From Aquibium carbonis (GTDB lineage: Bacteria > Pseudomonadota > Alphaproteobacteria > Rhizobiales > Rhizobiaceae), in assembly GCF_003970795.1 (NCBI RefSeq), contig NZ_RWKW01000090.1, forward strand, positions 1 through 64,000: 64,000 bases of DNA, in the 5' to 3' direction. Within the stretch, counting starts at the first letter, position 1. Each line of letters begins with the position of its first letter. The notes under the pieces were generated by a model, which was given only the letters and a program-made list of their open reading frames with translations, was not told where the DNA came from and searched no databases. This document shows, piece by piece, positions 17,508-26,588 of the stretch. The position numbers were made by a program, and so were the translations under genes.

Positions 17508-19571
17508 ATGACCATATTCGAAGGCGTCGTCCCGGCGCTCGCCACCGCATTGCAGGAACGCGGCTACACCACGCTGACCCCGGTGCAGGAAGCCATGCTG
17601 GCGCCCGAACTGCGCGATGCCGACGCTCTCGTCTCGGCGCGCACGGGCTCGGGCAAGACGGTGGCCTTCGGCCTGGCGCTGGCGCCGACGCTGCTTGGCG
17701 AGGACGAGCGCTTCGGCCAGGCCGCCGCGCCGCTGGCGCTGGCCATCGCCCCGACGCGCGAGCTTGCCTTGCAGGTCATGCGCGAGCTGGAATGGCTCTA
17801 TGCCGGGGCCGGCGCGCGGATCGCGTCCTGCGTCGGCGGCATGGACATCCGCACCGAGCGCCGGGCGCTGGAACGCGGCGCCCACATCGTGGTCGGCACG
17901 CCGGGCCGGCTGCGCGACCACATCACCCGCTATGCGCTCGACATGAGCGCGCTGCGCGCCGTCGTGCTCGACGAGGCCGACGAGATGCTCGACCTCGGCT
18001 TCCGCGAGGATCTCGAGTTCATTCTGGAAGCCGCGCCGGACGACCGCCGCACGCTGATGTTTTCGGCCACGGTTTCGAAGCCGATCGCCACGCTGGCGGA
18101 GAACTACCAGCGCAACGCCATCCGCGTCGCCACGGAGACCGGCCGCGAGCAGCATGCCGACATCGAGTACCGCGTCCACCCGGTTGCAGCCTCCGACCGC
18201 GACAACGCGATCGTCAACGTGCTGCGCTTCCACGAGGCGCGCAACGCGATCGTGTTCTGCAACACCCGTGCTGCGGTGAACCACCTGACGGCGCGGCTCA
18301 ACAATCGCGGCTTCTCGGTCGTGGCGCTGTCGGGTGAACTCAGCCAGAGCGAGCGCACCCACGCGCTTCAGGCCATGCGTGACGGGCGCGCCCGCGTCTG
18401 CATCGCCACCGACGTGGCGGCGCGCGGCATCGACCTGCCGAACCTCGACCTCGTGGTCCATGCCGACCTGCCGACCAATCCGGAAGCGCTGCTGCACCGG
18501 TCGGGCCGCACCGGACGCGCCGGCCGCAAGGGGATCAGCGCGCTGATCGTGCCGATGCCGGCGCGCCGCCGCATCGAGCGGACCTTGCAACTGGCCAACA
18601 TCACCGCCGTGTGGGCGGCGGCGCCGAATGCCGACGACGTCGCCGCGCGCGACGAGGAGCGGCTTCTGGCGGATGCCGCGCTGACCGAGGCGGTGACCGA
18701 AGAGGAAGCGCCGACGGTGGAAAAGCTGCTGGCCCGGCACGCGCCCGACCAGGTGGCGGCCGCCTTCCTGCGCCTGTGGCGCGCCGGACGCTCGGCGCCC
18801 GAGGAACTGGTCGACGTTCCGGTCGACCCGCATGCCCGCCCCCGGCGCGAGCGCGACGGCGAACGCGCGCCGCTCGACGGTCCGCGCCCGCGCGACCGCG
18901 ACATCGGGCCGACGGTCTGGTTTTCGCTGTCGATCGGCCGCAAGCAGAATGCCGAGCCGCGCTGGCTGATCCCGATGCTGTGCCGGTCCGAGGCGATCAC
19001 CAAGTCCGAGATCGGCGCCATCAAGATGCAGCCGGAAGAGACCTTCGTGGAAATCGCGGCCAGCCATGCCGACGCGCTGGTTGCGGCGATCGGACCGAAG
19101 GGGACGCTGCAGAACAACATCCGCGTGACGCGGCTGTCGGGCGTGCCGGACGTCTCCCCGCGCAAGGCCTGGAGCGGCCAGGACCGACCGGAGCGCCCGC
19201 GCAAGATCTATGACGACCGCCCGCGCAAGGAGCATGGCGGCTGGCAGGACAAGCCCGCGCGTGACGCCCGGTCGGACAGGCCGGCCACGCGCGACCAGGC
19301 TTCGGCTTCGCCGCGTCCCGAGTGGAAGAAGCGCGACGACCGTCCGGCCTGGACGGAGCGCGCCGAAAAGCCGGTCAAGCCGGAGGGCAGCTGGGCCCGG
19401 CGCGACGCCGCTCCGGCCGACCGTGCCCCGGCCGATCGGGCGACAACCGAGCGCGCCGTCGACGACCGCGCGCCCTTCCGCAAGGGGCCGAAAAAGCCGT
19501 CCAAGGACAAGGGCAAGCCGGATTTCGCCCGCAAGGCGGACAAGAAGGCGAAGCGGAAGACCGACGGCTGA
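17508..19571 (+). CDS. DEAD-box RNA helicase with DbpA-type RNA-binding domain
   Basis: ATP-dependent RNA helicase, 687 residues. Helicase core about 1-370: Q motif TPVQEAM near 24, ARTGSGKT at 44-51, PTRELAL, VLDEADEMLD, FSATVSK, then VCIATDVAARGID and HRSGRTGRAGR. Residues about 465-545 form a DbpA/CsdA-like RNA-binding domain (WFSLSIGRKQNAEPRWLIPMLC). The last 140 residues are a disordered, strongly basic tail rich in Arg, Asp, Lys and Pro. Likely roles are ribosome assembly and cold adaptation. ATG at 17508 is the first in frame. The long charged tail is common in alphaproteobacterial versions but varies in sequence. Confidence 0.9.
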   Translation: MTIFEGVVPALATALQERGYTTLTPVQEAMLAPELRDADALVSARTGSGKTVAFGLALAPTLLGEDERFGQAAAPLALAIAPTRELALQVMRELEWLYAGAGARIASCVGGMDIRTERRALERGAHIVVGTPGRLRDHITRYALDMSALRAVVLDEADEMLDLGFREDLEFILEAAPDDRRTLMFSATVSKPIATLAENYQRNAIRVATETGREQHADIEYRVHPVAASDRDNAIVNVLRFHEARNAIVFCNTRAAVNHLTARLNNRGFSVVALSGELSQSERTHALQAMRDGRARVCIATDVAARGIDLPNLDLVVHADLPTNPEALLHRSGRTGRAGRKGISALIVPMPARRRIERTLQLANITAVWAAAPNADDVAARDEERLLADAALTEAVTEEEAPTVEKLLARHAPDQVAAAFLRLWRAGRSAPEELVDVPVDPHARPRRERDGERAPLDGPRPRDRDIGPTVWFSLSIGRKQNAEPRWLIPMLCRSEAITKSEIGAIKMQPEETFVEIAASHADALVAAIGPKGTLQNNIRVTRLSGVPDVSPRKAWSGQDRPERPRKIYDDRPRKEHGGWQDKPARDARSDRPATRDQASASPRPEWKKRDDRPAWTERAEKPVKPEGSWARRDAAPADRAPADRATTERAVDDRAPFRKGPKKPSKDKGKPDFARKADKKAKRKTDG

Positions 19572-19581
19572 CGCAAACCCC

Positions 19582-19620
19582 GCCGGTCTGCGCGACGCCC
19601 CTGCCCTATTGCAGACCGGC
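19582..19620. terminator. Inverted repeat at convergent gene ends
   Basis: Perfect 10-base arms GCCGGTCTGC (19582-19591) and GCAGACCGGC (19611-19620) enclose 19 bases. It lies between the helicase stop and the end of the convergent RNase T2 gene, and its right arm covers the last codons of the latter. No U-tract follows, so it is a possible RNA-end stabiliser rather than a proven terminator. Confidence 0.35.
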
Positions 19621-20628
19621 CGCGTCGACGATGCCGCGAGGGCAGCCGGCATCGCTGGTCGGCGCCGCGGCGAAGATGAGCTCGGCCAGGCTCTTCTCGC
19701 CGTCGATCTCGCCCGACAGGCCGATCGTCAGTTCGCCGATCAGCCGCCGCCCGTTCGACGGATCGGTCACGCAAGCAACTCGCACCCGCGAACCGGCCCC
19801 GGGACCGAAGGCCTCGTCGAAGGCCTCGCGGATCTGGCCCGACGTCAGCGTCGCGCCGATGTTTTCGGCAAACAGGTCGCGCACGGCGGATGCGTTCAGG
19901 TCGCGCATGACGGCGAGCGAGTCGGCATAGTACTCTTCCATCGTATCGCCGTAGCAGGTGCCGTGCTTGATCCATTCGTGGCGATCGAGGTGGGAAGCCG
20001 TGCCCGGCATGACGGTGTCGAGTTCAGCTCGAACCTCCTGCGGCAGCGCGACCTCCGGCAGATCCTCCCATCGGCCGGCCTTGTCGGCGGCAGCGATCTC
20101 CGGCGCGACCTGGCAATAGACGTTGCTGCGCGGCTGCGGCCACAGCCCGTGCAGGGAAAAATGACTGGCATCGAAGCGGTCGCCGGTCTGCGTCTCGCAC
20201 TCCACCTTGTTCGGCCGCGTTTCGCAGAAGCCGGGCTGCCAGCTCGCCGCCAACACATAGTCGACCCGGCCCGTCTGCATACCGCCGCCGTGCCCGCCGC
20301 CGGTCGCCGGAACCGGAACCGAGGGCTGCCCGGACACCAGCGCATGCACGCCGCAGCCGACGCCCACCCAGCGCCGGTCGGGCGCCGCGCCGGGCACCCG
20401 GATCAGGTAGTGGCTCGGCGTTTCCTTGTTGGCGGCCAGCATGTCGTAGGCGCGACCGATCTCGGTGACGATCCCGCCCGGATTGGCGCCGGTGCGGATC
20501 GACTGCGTCGCCGCGCATTCGTCCTGCGCGACGAAGAAGCCGTCGAGCCGAACTTCGGCTGCGGCGGGCGCGGCGAGCGCCAGGATCGCCAGGGCTGCGG
20601 AAAAGCCGATGAACGACGCGGCCTGCAT
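19606..20628 (-). CDS. Secreted ribonuclease T2 family protein
   Basis: Periplasmic or secreted endoribonuclease, 340 residues. A signal peptide covers residues 1-24 (cleavage after APAAA). Residues about 25-100 form an extra N-terminal region with paired cysteines. The RNase T2 active sites are complete: FSLHGLWPQ with His160, and HEWIKHGTC with His217, Glu218, Lys221 and His222. T2 enzymes cut single-stranded RNA to 2',3'-cyclic phosphates and could scavenge phosphate or nucleotides. ATG at 20628 follows GGGAGGATCC. It is convergent with the helicase gene and lies downstream of the ABC permease gene on the same strand. Confidence 0.9.
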   Translation of the reverse strand: MQAASFIGFSAALAILALAAPAAAEVRLDGFFVAQDECAATQSIRTGANPGGIVTEIGRAYDMLAANKETPSHYLIRVPGAAPDRRWVGVGCGVHALVSGQPSVPVPATGGGHGGGMQTGRVDYVLAASWQPGFCETRPNKVECETQTGDRFDASHFSLHGLWPQPRSNVYCQVAPEIAAADKAGRWEDLPEVALPQEVRAELDTVMPGTASHLDRHEWIKHGTCYGDTMEEYYADSLAVMRDLNASAVRDLFAENIGATLTSGQIREAFDEAFGPGAGSRVRVACVTDPSNGRRLIGELTIGLSGEIDGEKSLAELIFAAAPTSDAGCPRGIVDAAGLQ

Positions 20629-20725
20629 GATGGATCCTCCCGTGAACCAACCGGACGATGCCATCATAGCGTGCGTGTGCGGTCGCGAATGTGACGCGCC
20701 GCACATTGGGACACGGCGTCGATCG

Positions 20726-21508
20726 TCAGGCCGCCATGGTCTGGCTGCGATGCGCCCAGCCGGTCATGCGCATCTCGATCCACGCCATGATGGCGTACAT
20801 GACGATGCCCTCGATCGCGAGCATGACGAGACCGGCAAAGACCAGCGGCACGTTGAACTGCGACTGCGCGCCGAGCATCATGTGTCCGAGGCCGGAATTG
20901 GCCGCCACCGTCTCCGAGATCACCGAGCCGACGAAGGCCAGCGTGATCGCCACCTTCAGCGAGCCGAAGAAATAGGGCATCGAGCGCGGGATGCCGACCT
21001 TGAGCATGATATCCATCTTCTTGGCGCCCAGCGCGCGCAGCACATCCTCCACCTCCGGCTCGATGGTGGCGAGGCCGGTGGCGACGTTCACGACGATCGG
21101 GAAGAAGGCGATGAGGAAGGCGGTGAGGATCGCCGGCACGGTGCCGATGCCGAACCAGATGACCAGTACCGGCACCAGCGCGACCTTGGGGATGGCGTTG
21201 AAGCCGACCATCAGCGGGTAGAGGCCGGCATAGATGAAGCGCGACCAGCCGACCAGGATGCCGAGCGCCAGGCCGCCAACGACGGCGAGCAGGAAGCCGG
21301 CGAGCGTGGTGTAGAGGGTCTGCAGCGAGTTCTTCCAGATCGCCGACCAGTACTGCACGATCGCCTGGGCGATGACGGTCGGCGCGGGCAGGATGTACTG
21401 CGGCAGGTTGAAGCCGCGCGCCGCCCCTTCCCACAGGATGAACAGCGCGGCGGTGTAGAGCCACGGCGCGGCCTTGATCCAGTTGAAACCCTTCGATGCG
21501 GTGCTCAT
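20726..21508 (-). CDS. ABC transporter permease (SsuC/ThiX type)
   Basis: Inner membrane permease, 260 residues, six predicted helices, BPD_transp_1 family. The ATPase-coupling EAA loop is LRALGAKKMDIMLKVGIPRS near residue 158. It starts inside the stop codon of the ATPase gene (ATGA overlap), so permease, ATPase and binding protein form one importer. The NMT1/THI5-type partner suggests a small nitrogen or sulfur compound such as a pyrimidine, taurine or aromatic acid; none is proven. It is the last gene of the operon; 97 bases separate it from the RNase T2 gene. Confidence 0.87.
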   Translation of the reverse strand: MSTASKGFNWIKAAPWLYTAALFILWEGAARGFNLPQYILPAPTVIAQAIVQYWSAIWKNSLQTLYTTLAGFLLAVVGGLALGILVGWSRFIYAGLYPLMVGFNAIPKVALVPVLVIWFGIGTVPAILTAFLIAFFPIVVNVATGLATIEPEVEDVLRALGAKKMDIMLKVGIPRSMPYFFGSLKVAITLAFVGSVISETVAANSGLGHMMLGAQSQFNVPLVFAGLVMLAIEGIVMYAIMAWIEMRMTGWAHRSQTMAA

Positions 21509-22293
21509 GCTGCCTTCCGTGCATCGGCGATGGAACCGCGCAGTTCGTGGACGACGTCCGTGAACGCGGGTTCGTACATGATCTCGAGGTCGCGGGGCCG
21601 CGCGAATGGAATCGCCCGCTCCTCGATGATGCGGCCCGGACGGGAGCTCATGACGAAGATGCGGTCGGCCAGGAACACGGCCTCGCGCAAATCATGCGTG
21701 ACGAGCACGATGGTGACGCCCTGCGCGGCATGCAGGTCGCGGATGATGCACCAGAGCTCCTCGCGGGTGAAGGAATCGAGCGCGCCGAACGGCTCGTCGA
21801 GCATCAGCAGGTCCGGTTCATGAATGAGCGCCCGGCAGAGGCTGGCCCGCTGCTGCATGCCGCCGGACAGCTGCCATGGAAACTTCTGGCCAAAGCCCTT
21901 GAGACCGACGGTTTCGAGCAGCGCCTCGGCCTTGGCGACATATTCCGCCTTGTTGGCCCTCAACCGCCGACGGTGGCGATCCACCACCTCGAGCGGCAGG
22001 AGGATGTTGTCCAGCGTGGTGCGCCAGGGCAGCATCGTCGGGTTCTGGAAGGCCATGCCGACGATGGAGACCGGCTTGGTGACGCGCGAACCGGCGACGG
22101 TGACCACGCCCTGCTGCGGAATGTAGAGCCCCGTCACCAGTTTCATCAGCGTGGACTTGCCGCAGCCGGACGGACCGACCACGGCAGCGAACTCTCCCTT
22201 GGCAACGGACAGCGAGAGGTCGCGGACGGCCAGAAGGCCGTCCTCTCCCCCGTATCGCATCTCCACCTTGTCGATGGTGACGAGCGGCTGCAT
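21505..22293 (-). CDS. ABC transporter ATP-binding protein (SsuB/TauB type)
   Basis: ATPase of the nitrate/sulfonate/taurine importer family, 262 residues. Walker A GPSGCGKST near 40, Q-loop MAFQNPTMLPWRTT near 80, signature LSGGMQQRASL near 142, Walker B LLMLDEPFGALD near 163 and switch His in LVTHDLREAV near 195 are all present, so it should be active. ATG at 22293 has GGGGG 8 bases upstream; a GTG three codons earlier has no spacing for a ribosome binding site. It lies 26 bases after the binding protein gene and overlaps the permease start by 4 bases. Confidence 0.88.
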   Translation of the reverse strand: MQPLVTIDKVEMRYGGEDGLLAVRDLSLSVAKGEFAAVVGPSGCGKSTLMKLVTGLYIPQQGVVTVAGSRVTKPVSIVGMAFQNPTMLPWRTTLDNILLPLEVVDRHRRRLRANKAEYVAKAEALLETVGLKGFGQKFPWQLSGGMQQRASLCRALIHEPDLLMLDEPFGALDSFTREELWCIIRDLHAAQGVTIVLVTHDLREAVFLADRIFVMSSRPGRIIEERAIPFARPRDLEIMYEPAFTDVVHELRGSIADARKAA

Positions 22294-22319
22294 CGTGGAC
22301 ACCCCCGCGTCCCGACGGC

Positions 22320-23360
22320 CTATGGCAGCATCCGCTCTTCCTTCGGCGGCAGGTAGGACGCATCGAAGACGTCGGCGGCGGTGACGTTGCCCTTGAGATC
22401 CATCGAAACCTTGAGCAGTTCGATCGAGTTGGCGAGCTTGGCCTCGTCGATGCCGCCGAAGCCGTTCGCCTCGACCCAGGGGGTCTTGATGTTCATCGAA
22501 TTGGCCATGCCGAGCCGCTCGACCTCGATTTCCTTGGTCAGGATCTCGTTGCGCGACATGACGGCGGCGACGCCGGCTTCCGGATCGGCGACCGCGTCGG
22601 CGAAACCCTTGGCGAGCGCCTTGAGGAAGCCCTTGACCGCATCGGGATTGGCGGCGGCGAAGTCCTCGTTGACCATGATGGCATTGCCGTAGAGCTCGAG
22701 CCCGTGGTCGGCCATCAGAATGGTGACGATGTCGTCGGCGGGAATGCCCTGCGCCTTCAGGTTCAGGACGCTGGAGAAGGAGAAGCCGAAGATCGCATCG
22801 ACAGCGCCCTGCGCCAGCATCGGCTCACGGACGGGGAAGCCGACATTCTCGATCGTGATGTTCGACGTGTCGATGCCGGCGACCTGGACAAAGGCCGGCC
22901 ACTGGCCGAAGGCCGCGTCCGGGGGCGGCGCGCCGAGCTTCTTGCCTTCCAGCGACTTCGGATCTTCGGTGATGCCTTGCGCGGTCCGTCCGATCACCGC
23001 GAAGGGCGGCTTGTCATAGATCATCATGACCGCCTTGACCTTCTGCGACGTATCCTCGTCGAGGAACTTGATCAGCGCGTTGATGTCGCCGAAACCCATC
23101 TCGTAGGCGCCGGTGGCCACCCGTGGGATCGATTCGCGCGAGCCGGCGCCCGTGTCGATGGTGACGTTCAGGCCTTCGGCGGCGAAATGGCCGTTGTCGA
23201 CGGCGAGCAGGAAACCCGCGGCCGGGCCTTCGAACTTCCAGTCGAGCGTGAATTTGATGTTGGTGTCGGCCATCGCGGCCCCGACGCCTGCACCGCCGAA
23301 GGCGGCCAGGGACATCGCGCCCGCAGCGGCGAGCGAAAAGAGTCGTCTGGTCAGATGCAT
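22320..23360 (-). CDS. ABC transporter substrate-binding protein (NMT1/THI5-like)
   Basis: Periplasmic solute receptor, 346 residues. The N-terminal signal has a twin-arginine look (TRRLFSL followed by a hydrophobic stretch) and a likely cleavage after residue 31 (AAMA before DTNIKF). The mature part matches the NMT1/THI5 family: FTLDWKFEGPAAGFLLAVDNGHF near 36-58 and GAGSRESIPRVATGAYEMGFGDI near 70. It is the first gene of a binding protein-ATPase-permease operon. The ligand is unknown; family ligands include thiamine precursors, sulfonates and nitrate. The ATG at 23360 starts the signal peptide; the frame is open further upstream without one. Confidence 0.85.
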   Translation of the reverse strand: MHLTRRLFSLAAAGAMSLAAFGGAGVGAAMADTNIKFTLDWKFEGPAAGFLLAVDNGHFAAEGLNVTIDTGAGSRESIPRVATGAYEMGFGDINALIKFLDEDTSQKVKAVMMIYDKPPFAVIGRTAQGITEDPKSLEGKKLGAPPPDAAFGQWPAFVQVAGIDTSNITIENVGFPVREPMLAQGAVDAIFGFSFSSVLNLKAQGIPADDIVTILMADHGLELYGNAIMVNEDFAAANPDAVKGFLKALAKGFADAVADPEAGVAAVMSRNEILTKEIEVERLGMANSMNIKTPWVEANGFGGIDEAKLANSIELLKVSMDLKGNVTAADVFDASYLPPKEERMLP

Positions 23361-23565
23361 TGTTGTTGTCTCCGGCACGGAATGTTGCACGGGCGTCATC
23401 AAACTATGCCGCAAGGCGCTTGGCAAGACGCGACTGCACAATCCATTGGCATTTTCAACGCCTGAACAAGCGGCGGGCAGCCGGGATGACACCTACCCGC
23501 CGCACGACGCCCTTGACCTCGCCCCCGGGAGACGGAAAAGGTCCGCGGACGGATCCGGGGAGACC

Positions 23566-24513
23566 ATGCCAATGGACGACGGTGCGACGCTTCACTCGGC
23601 CACGGGGGCGGCTCTTCGTCTCTACAACCGCGAACCGGAGACGCGGCCCCGTGCCGTGGTCCAGATCAACCATGGGCTTGCCGAGCATGCGGCGCGCTAT
23701 GGCCGCTTCGCCGACCATCTGGCGCGGCACGGCATCGCCAGCGTGGCGCATGATCATCGCGGACATGGGCACACGAGAGCGCCGGACGCGCCGGCCGGCC
23801 TGTTTGCGACGGGCGGCGACGGGGTGGCCAAGGTCATCGCCGACGTGCTGTCCGTGCACGACCATATCGCGCAGCGCTGGCCCGGCGTGCCGGTCATCAT
23901 CTTCGGCCATTCGATGGGCGGCCTGATCGCGCTCAACACGCTTTTTTCCGCCTCCCACCGCGTGGCCGGCGCCGCCATCTGGAACGCCAATTTCTCCGCC
24001 GGCCTGCTCGGCCGCGTCGGACAGGGGCTGCTCGCCTGGGAGCGGTTTCGCCTTGGTTCGGACGTTCCGTCGCGCATCGTCCCGAAGCTCACCTTCCAGG
24101 CCTGGGCCAAGCAGGTGCCGAACGCGCGCACGGCCTTCGACTGGCTGTCGCGCGACCCGGCCAAGGTCGACGCCTACGTGGCCGACCCGCTCTGCGGCTT
24201 CGATGCCTCGGTGTCGATGTGGCAGAACGTATTCGCGATGATCTTTGCCGGCGCCGACGACACCAACCTCGCCCGCATCCGCCGCGACCTGCCGATCAAC
24301 ATCGTCGGCGGGGAGAAGGACCCGGCGACGGATGGCGGAAAGGCGACGGAGCAGCTTGCCGGCAGGTTGCGAGCGATGGAATTTTCAGGAGTCCAGTCAA
24401 AGGTCTATGCCGAGACACGGCACGAAAGCCTGAACGAGGTGAACCGCGATGAGGTGATGGCGGATTTCGTGGCTTGGGTGGATGGGATCGACGAGTTCCA
24501 AAGTCCGACGTAA
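23566..24513 (+). CDS. Alpha/beta hydrolase, monoacylglycerol lipase-like
   Basis: Serine hydrolase of 315 residues resembling PldB/monoglyceride lipases. INHGLAEHAARYGRF near residue 32 is the oxyanion strand, GHSMGG near 113 holds the nucleophile Ser, and RHESLNEVNRDEV near 285 carries the catalytic His; IVGGEKDPATDG near 248 supplies the acid. It should hydrolyse monoacylglycerol or lysophospholipid. GGGGAG precedes the ATG at 23566. It is divergent from the ABC transporter operon. No signal peptide, so it acts in the cytoplasm or at the membrane surface. Confidence 0.85.
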   Translation: MPMDDGATLHSATGAALRLYNREPETRPRAVVQINHGLAEHAARYGRFADHLARHGIASVAHDHRGHGHTRAPDAPAGLFATGGDGVAKVIADVLSVHDHIAQRWPGVPVIIFGHSMGGLIALNTLFSASHRVAGAAIWNANFSAGLLGRVGQGLLAWERFRLGSDVPSRIVPKLTFQAWAKQVPNARTAFDWLSRDPAKVDAYVADPLCGFDASVSMWQNVFAMIFAGADDTNLARIRRDLPINIVGGEKDPATDGGKATEQLAGRLRAMEFSGVQSKVYAETRHESLNEVNRDEVMADFVAWVDGIDEFQSPT

Positions 24514-24639
24514 CGTTTCGTCGCACGCGTCGGAAAGTCACTGACGCTTGCACCTGCAACCCAATGATCAGGAAGGCGCGGCTGGAGACCGGCAGCCGTG
24601 GATGCCATATGCCCAACAAGATGACCAACTGGAGCTGAC

Positions 24640-25330
<691 letters not shown>

Positions 25331-25403
25331 CGCTGACGGCGTGACAGCGGCCGCCCACTTCTGCTAGGCACCCGGCGACTCCTTCGCAGGAACCGCTTCG
25401 TCC

Positions 25404-26588
25404 ATGTCCTCTCCCCCGCTCGCCGGCGTCCGCGTCCTCGAACTCGCCCGCATCCTCGCCGGTCCCTGGGCCGGGCAATTGCTGGCCGACCTGGGTGCCG
25501 ACGTCATCAAGGTGGAGAATCCGGACGGCGGCGACGACACGCGAAAGTGGGGGCCGCCCTTCGTGACCGGCGCGGATGGCGAAAACCTGTCGGCGGCCTA
25601 TTACCACTCGACCAATCGCGGCAAGCGCTCGATCGCCGTCGATTTCTCGACGCCCGAAGGCGCAGACATCGTCCGGCGCATCGCCGCCTCCAGCGACGTG
25701 ATGATCGAGAACTTCAAGCTTGGCGGGCTGAAGAAATACGGCCTCGACTACGAGAGCCTGAAGGCGATCAACCCGAAGCTCGTCTACTGCTCGATCACCG
25801 GCTTCGGGCAGACCGGACCTTACGCGCCGCGCGCCGGCTACGACTTCATCATCCAGGGCATGGCCGGCATGATGTCGATCACCGGGGCGCCGGGCGGCGA
25901 ACCGCAGAAGGCGGGGGTGGCGATCTCCGACATCTTCACCGGGCTGTACTCGGTCATCGCCATCCAGGCGGCGCTGCGGCATGCGGAGAAGACCGGCGAA
26001 GGCCAGTGGATCGACATGGCGCTGTTCGACACCCAGATCTCGGTGCTCGGCAACCAGAACCTGAACTACCTCGTCTCGGGCGCGGCCCCGGTTCAGATGG
26101 GCAATGCCCACATGAACATCGCGCCCTATGAGGTGTTGCCGCTGAAGGACGGGCACTTCATCCTGGCAGCCGGTAACGACGGCCAGTTCCAGCGCTTCTG
26201 CGCCGTGGTCGGCCTCGACGCGCTGGCGACGGATCCCGACTTTGCGACCAACCCGGCACGCGTCGCCAACCGCGTGCGCCTGCGCGAGCAATTGGTCGCC
26301 GCGCTGGCGGACTGGACCAAAGCGAACCTCTTGCCGAGGCTCGACGCGGCGTCCGTGCCGGCCTCGCCGATCAACAACATCGCCGAGATGTTTGCCGATC
26401 CGCAGACGATTGCACGCGGCATGCGCATGGACCTCGACGATGGCCATGGCACGCGCCTGCCCTCGGTGCGGGCGCCCATGCTGATGTCGGGCACGCCGCC
26501 GGTCTACGACCGCCCCTCGCCGCGGCTCGGCGAGCACTCAGACGACATTCTTGCCGAACTTGCCCGACTGGAGAAGAAGACATCATGA
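25404..26588 (+). CDS. CoA-transferase family III (CaiB/BaiF) protein
   Basis: Class III CoA-transferase, 394 residues, which moves CoA from an acyl-CoA donor to a free acid. The N-terminal LAGVRVLELARILAGPWAGQ, the KVENPDGGDDTRKWGPPF loop near 35-52, and Asp in RAGYDFIIQGMAGMM near 145-160 (the catalytic aspartate position of formyl-CoA transferase) are present. Its last 4 bases overlap the start of the TPP enzyme gene. The pair resembles the frc-oxc arrangement of oxalate catabolism, but the partner looks more like acetolactate synthase than oxalyl-CoA decarboxylase. Substrates are unknown. AGGAA lies upstream of the ATG. Confidence 0.87.
   Translation: MSSPPLAGVRVLELARILAGPWAGQLLADLGADVIKVENPDGGDDTRKWGPPFVTGADGENLSAAYYHSTNRGKRSIAVDFSTPEGADIVRRIAASSDVMIENFKLGGLKKYGLDYESLKAINPKLVYCSITGFGQTGPYAPRAGYDFIIQGMAGMMSITGAPGGEPQKAGVAISDIFTGLYSVIAIQAALRHAEKTGEGQWIDMALFDTQISVLGNQNLNYLVSGAAPVQMGNAHMNIAPYEVLPLKDGHFILAAGNDGQFQRFCAVVGLDALATDPDFATNPARVANRVRLREQLVAALADWTKANLLPRLDAASVPASPINNIAEMFADPQTIARGMRMDLDDGHGTRLPSVRAPMLMSGTPPVYDRPSPRLGEHSDDILAELARLEKKTS

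Noticed and set aside
17478-19652. 724-codon minus-strand frame opposite the helicase gene
   Set aside because: Arg/Ala/Asp-rich shadow composition, no domain motif, wholly antisense to a well-supported DEAD-box gene.
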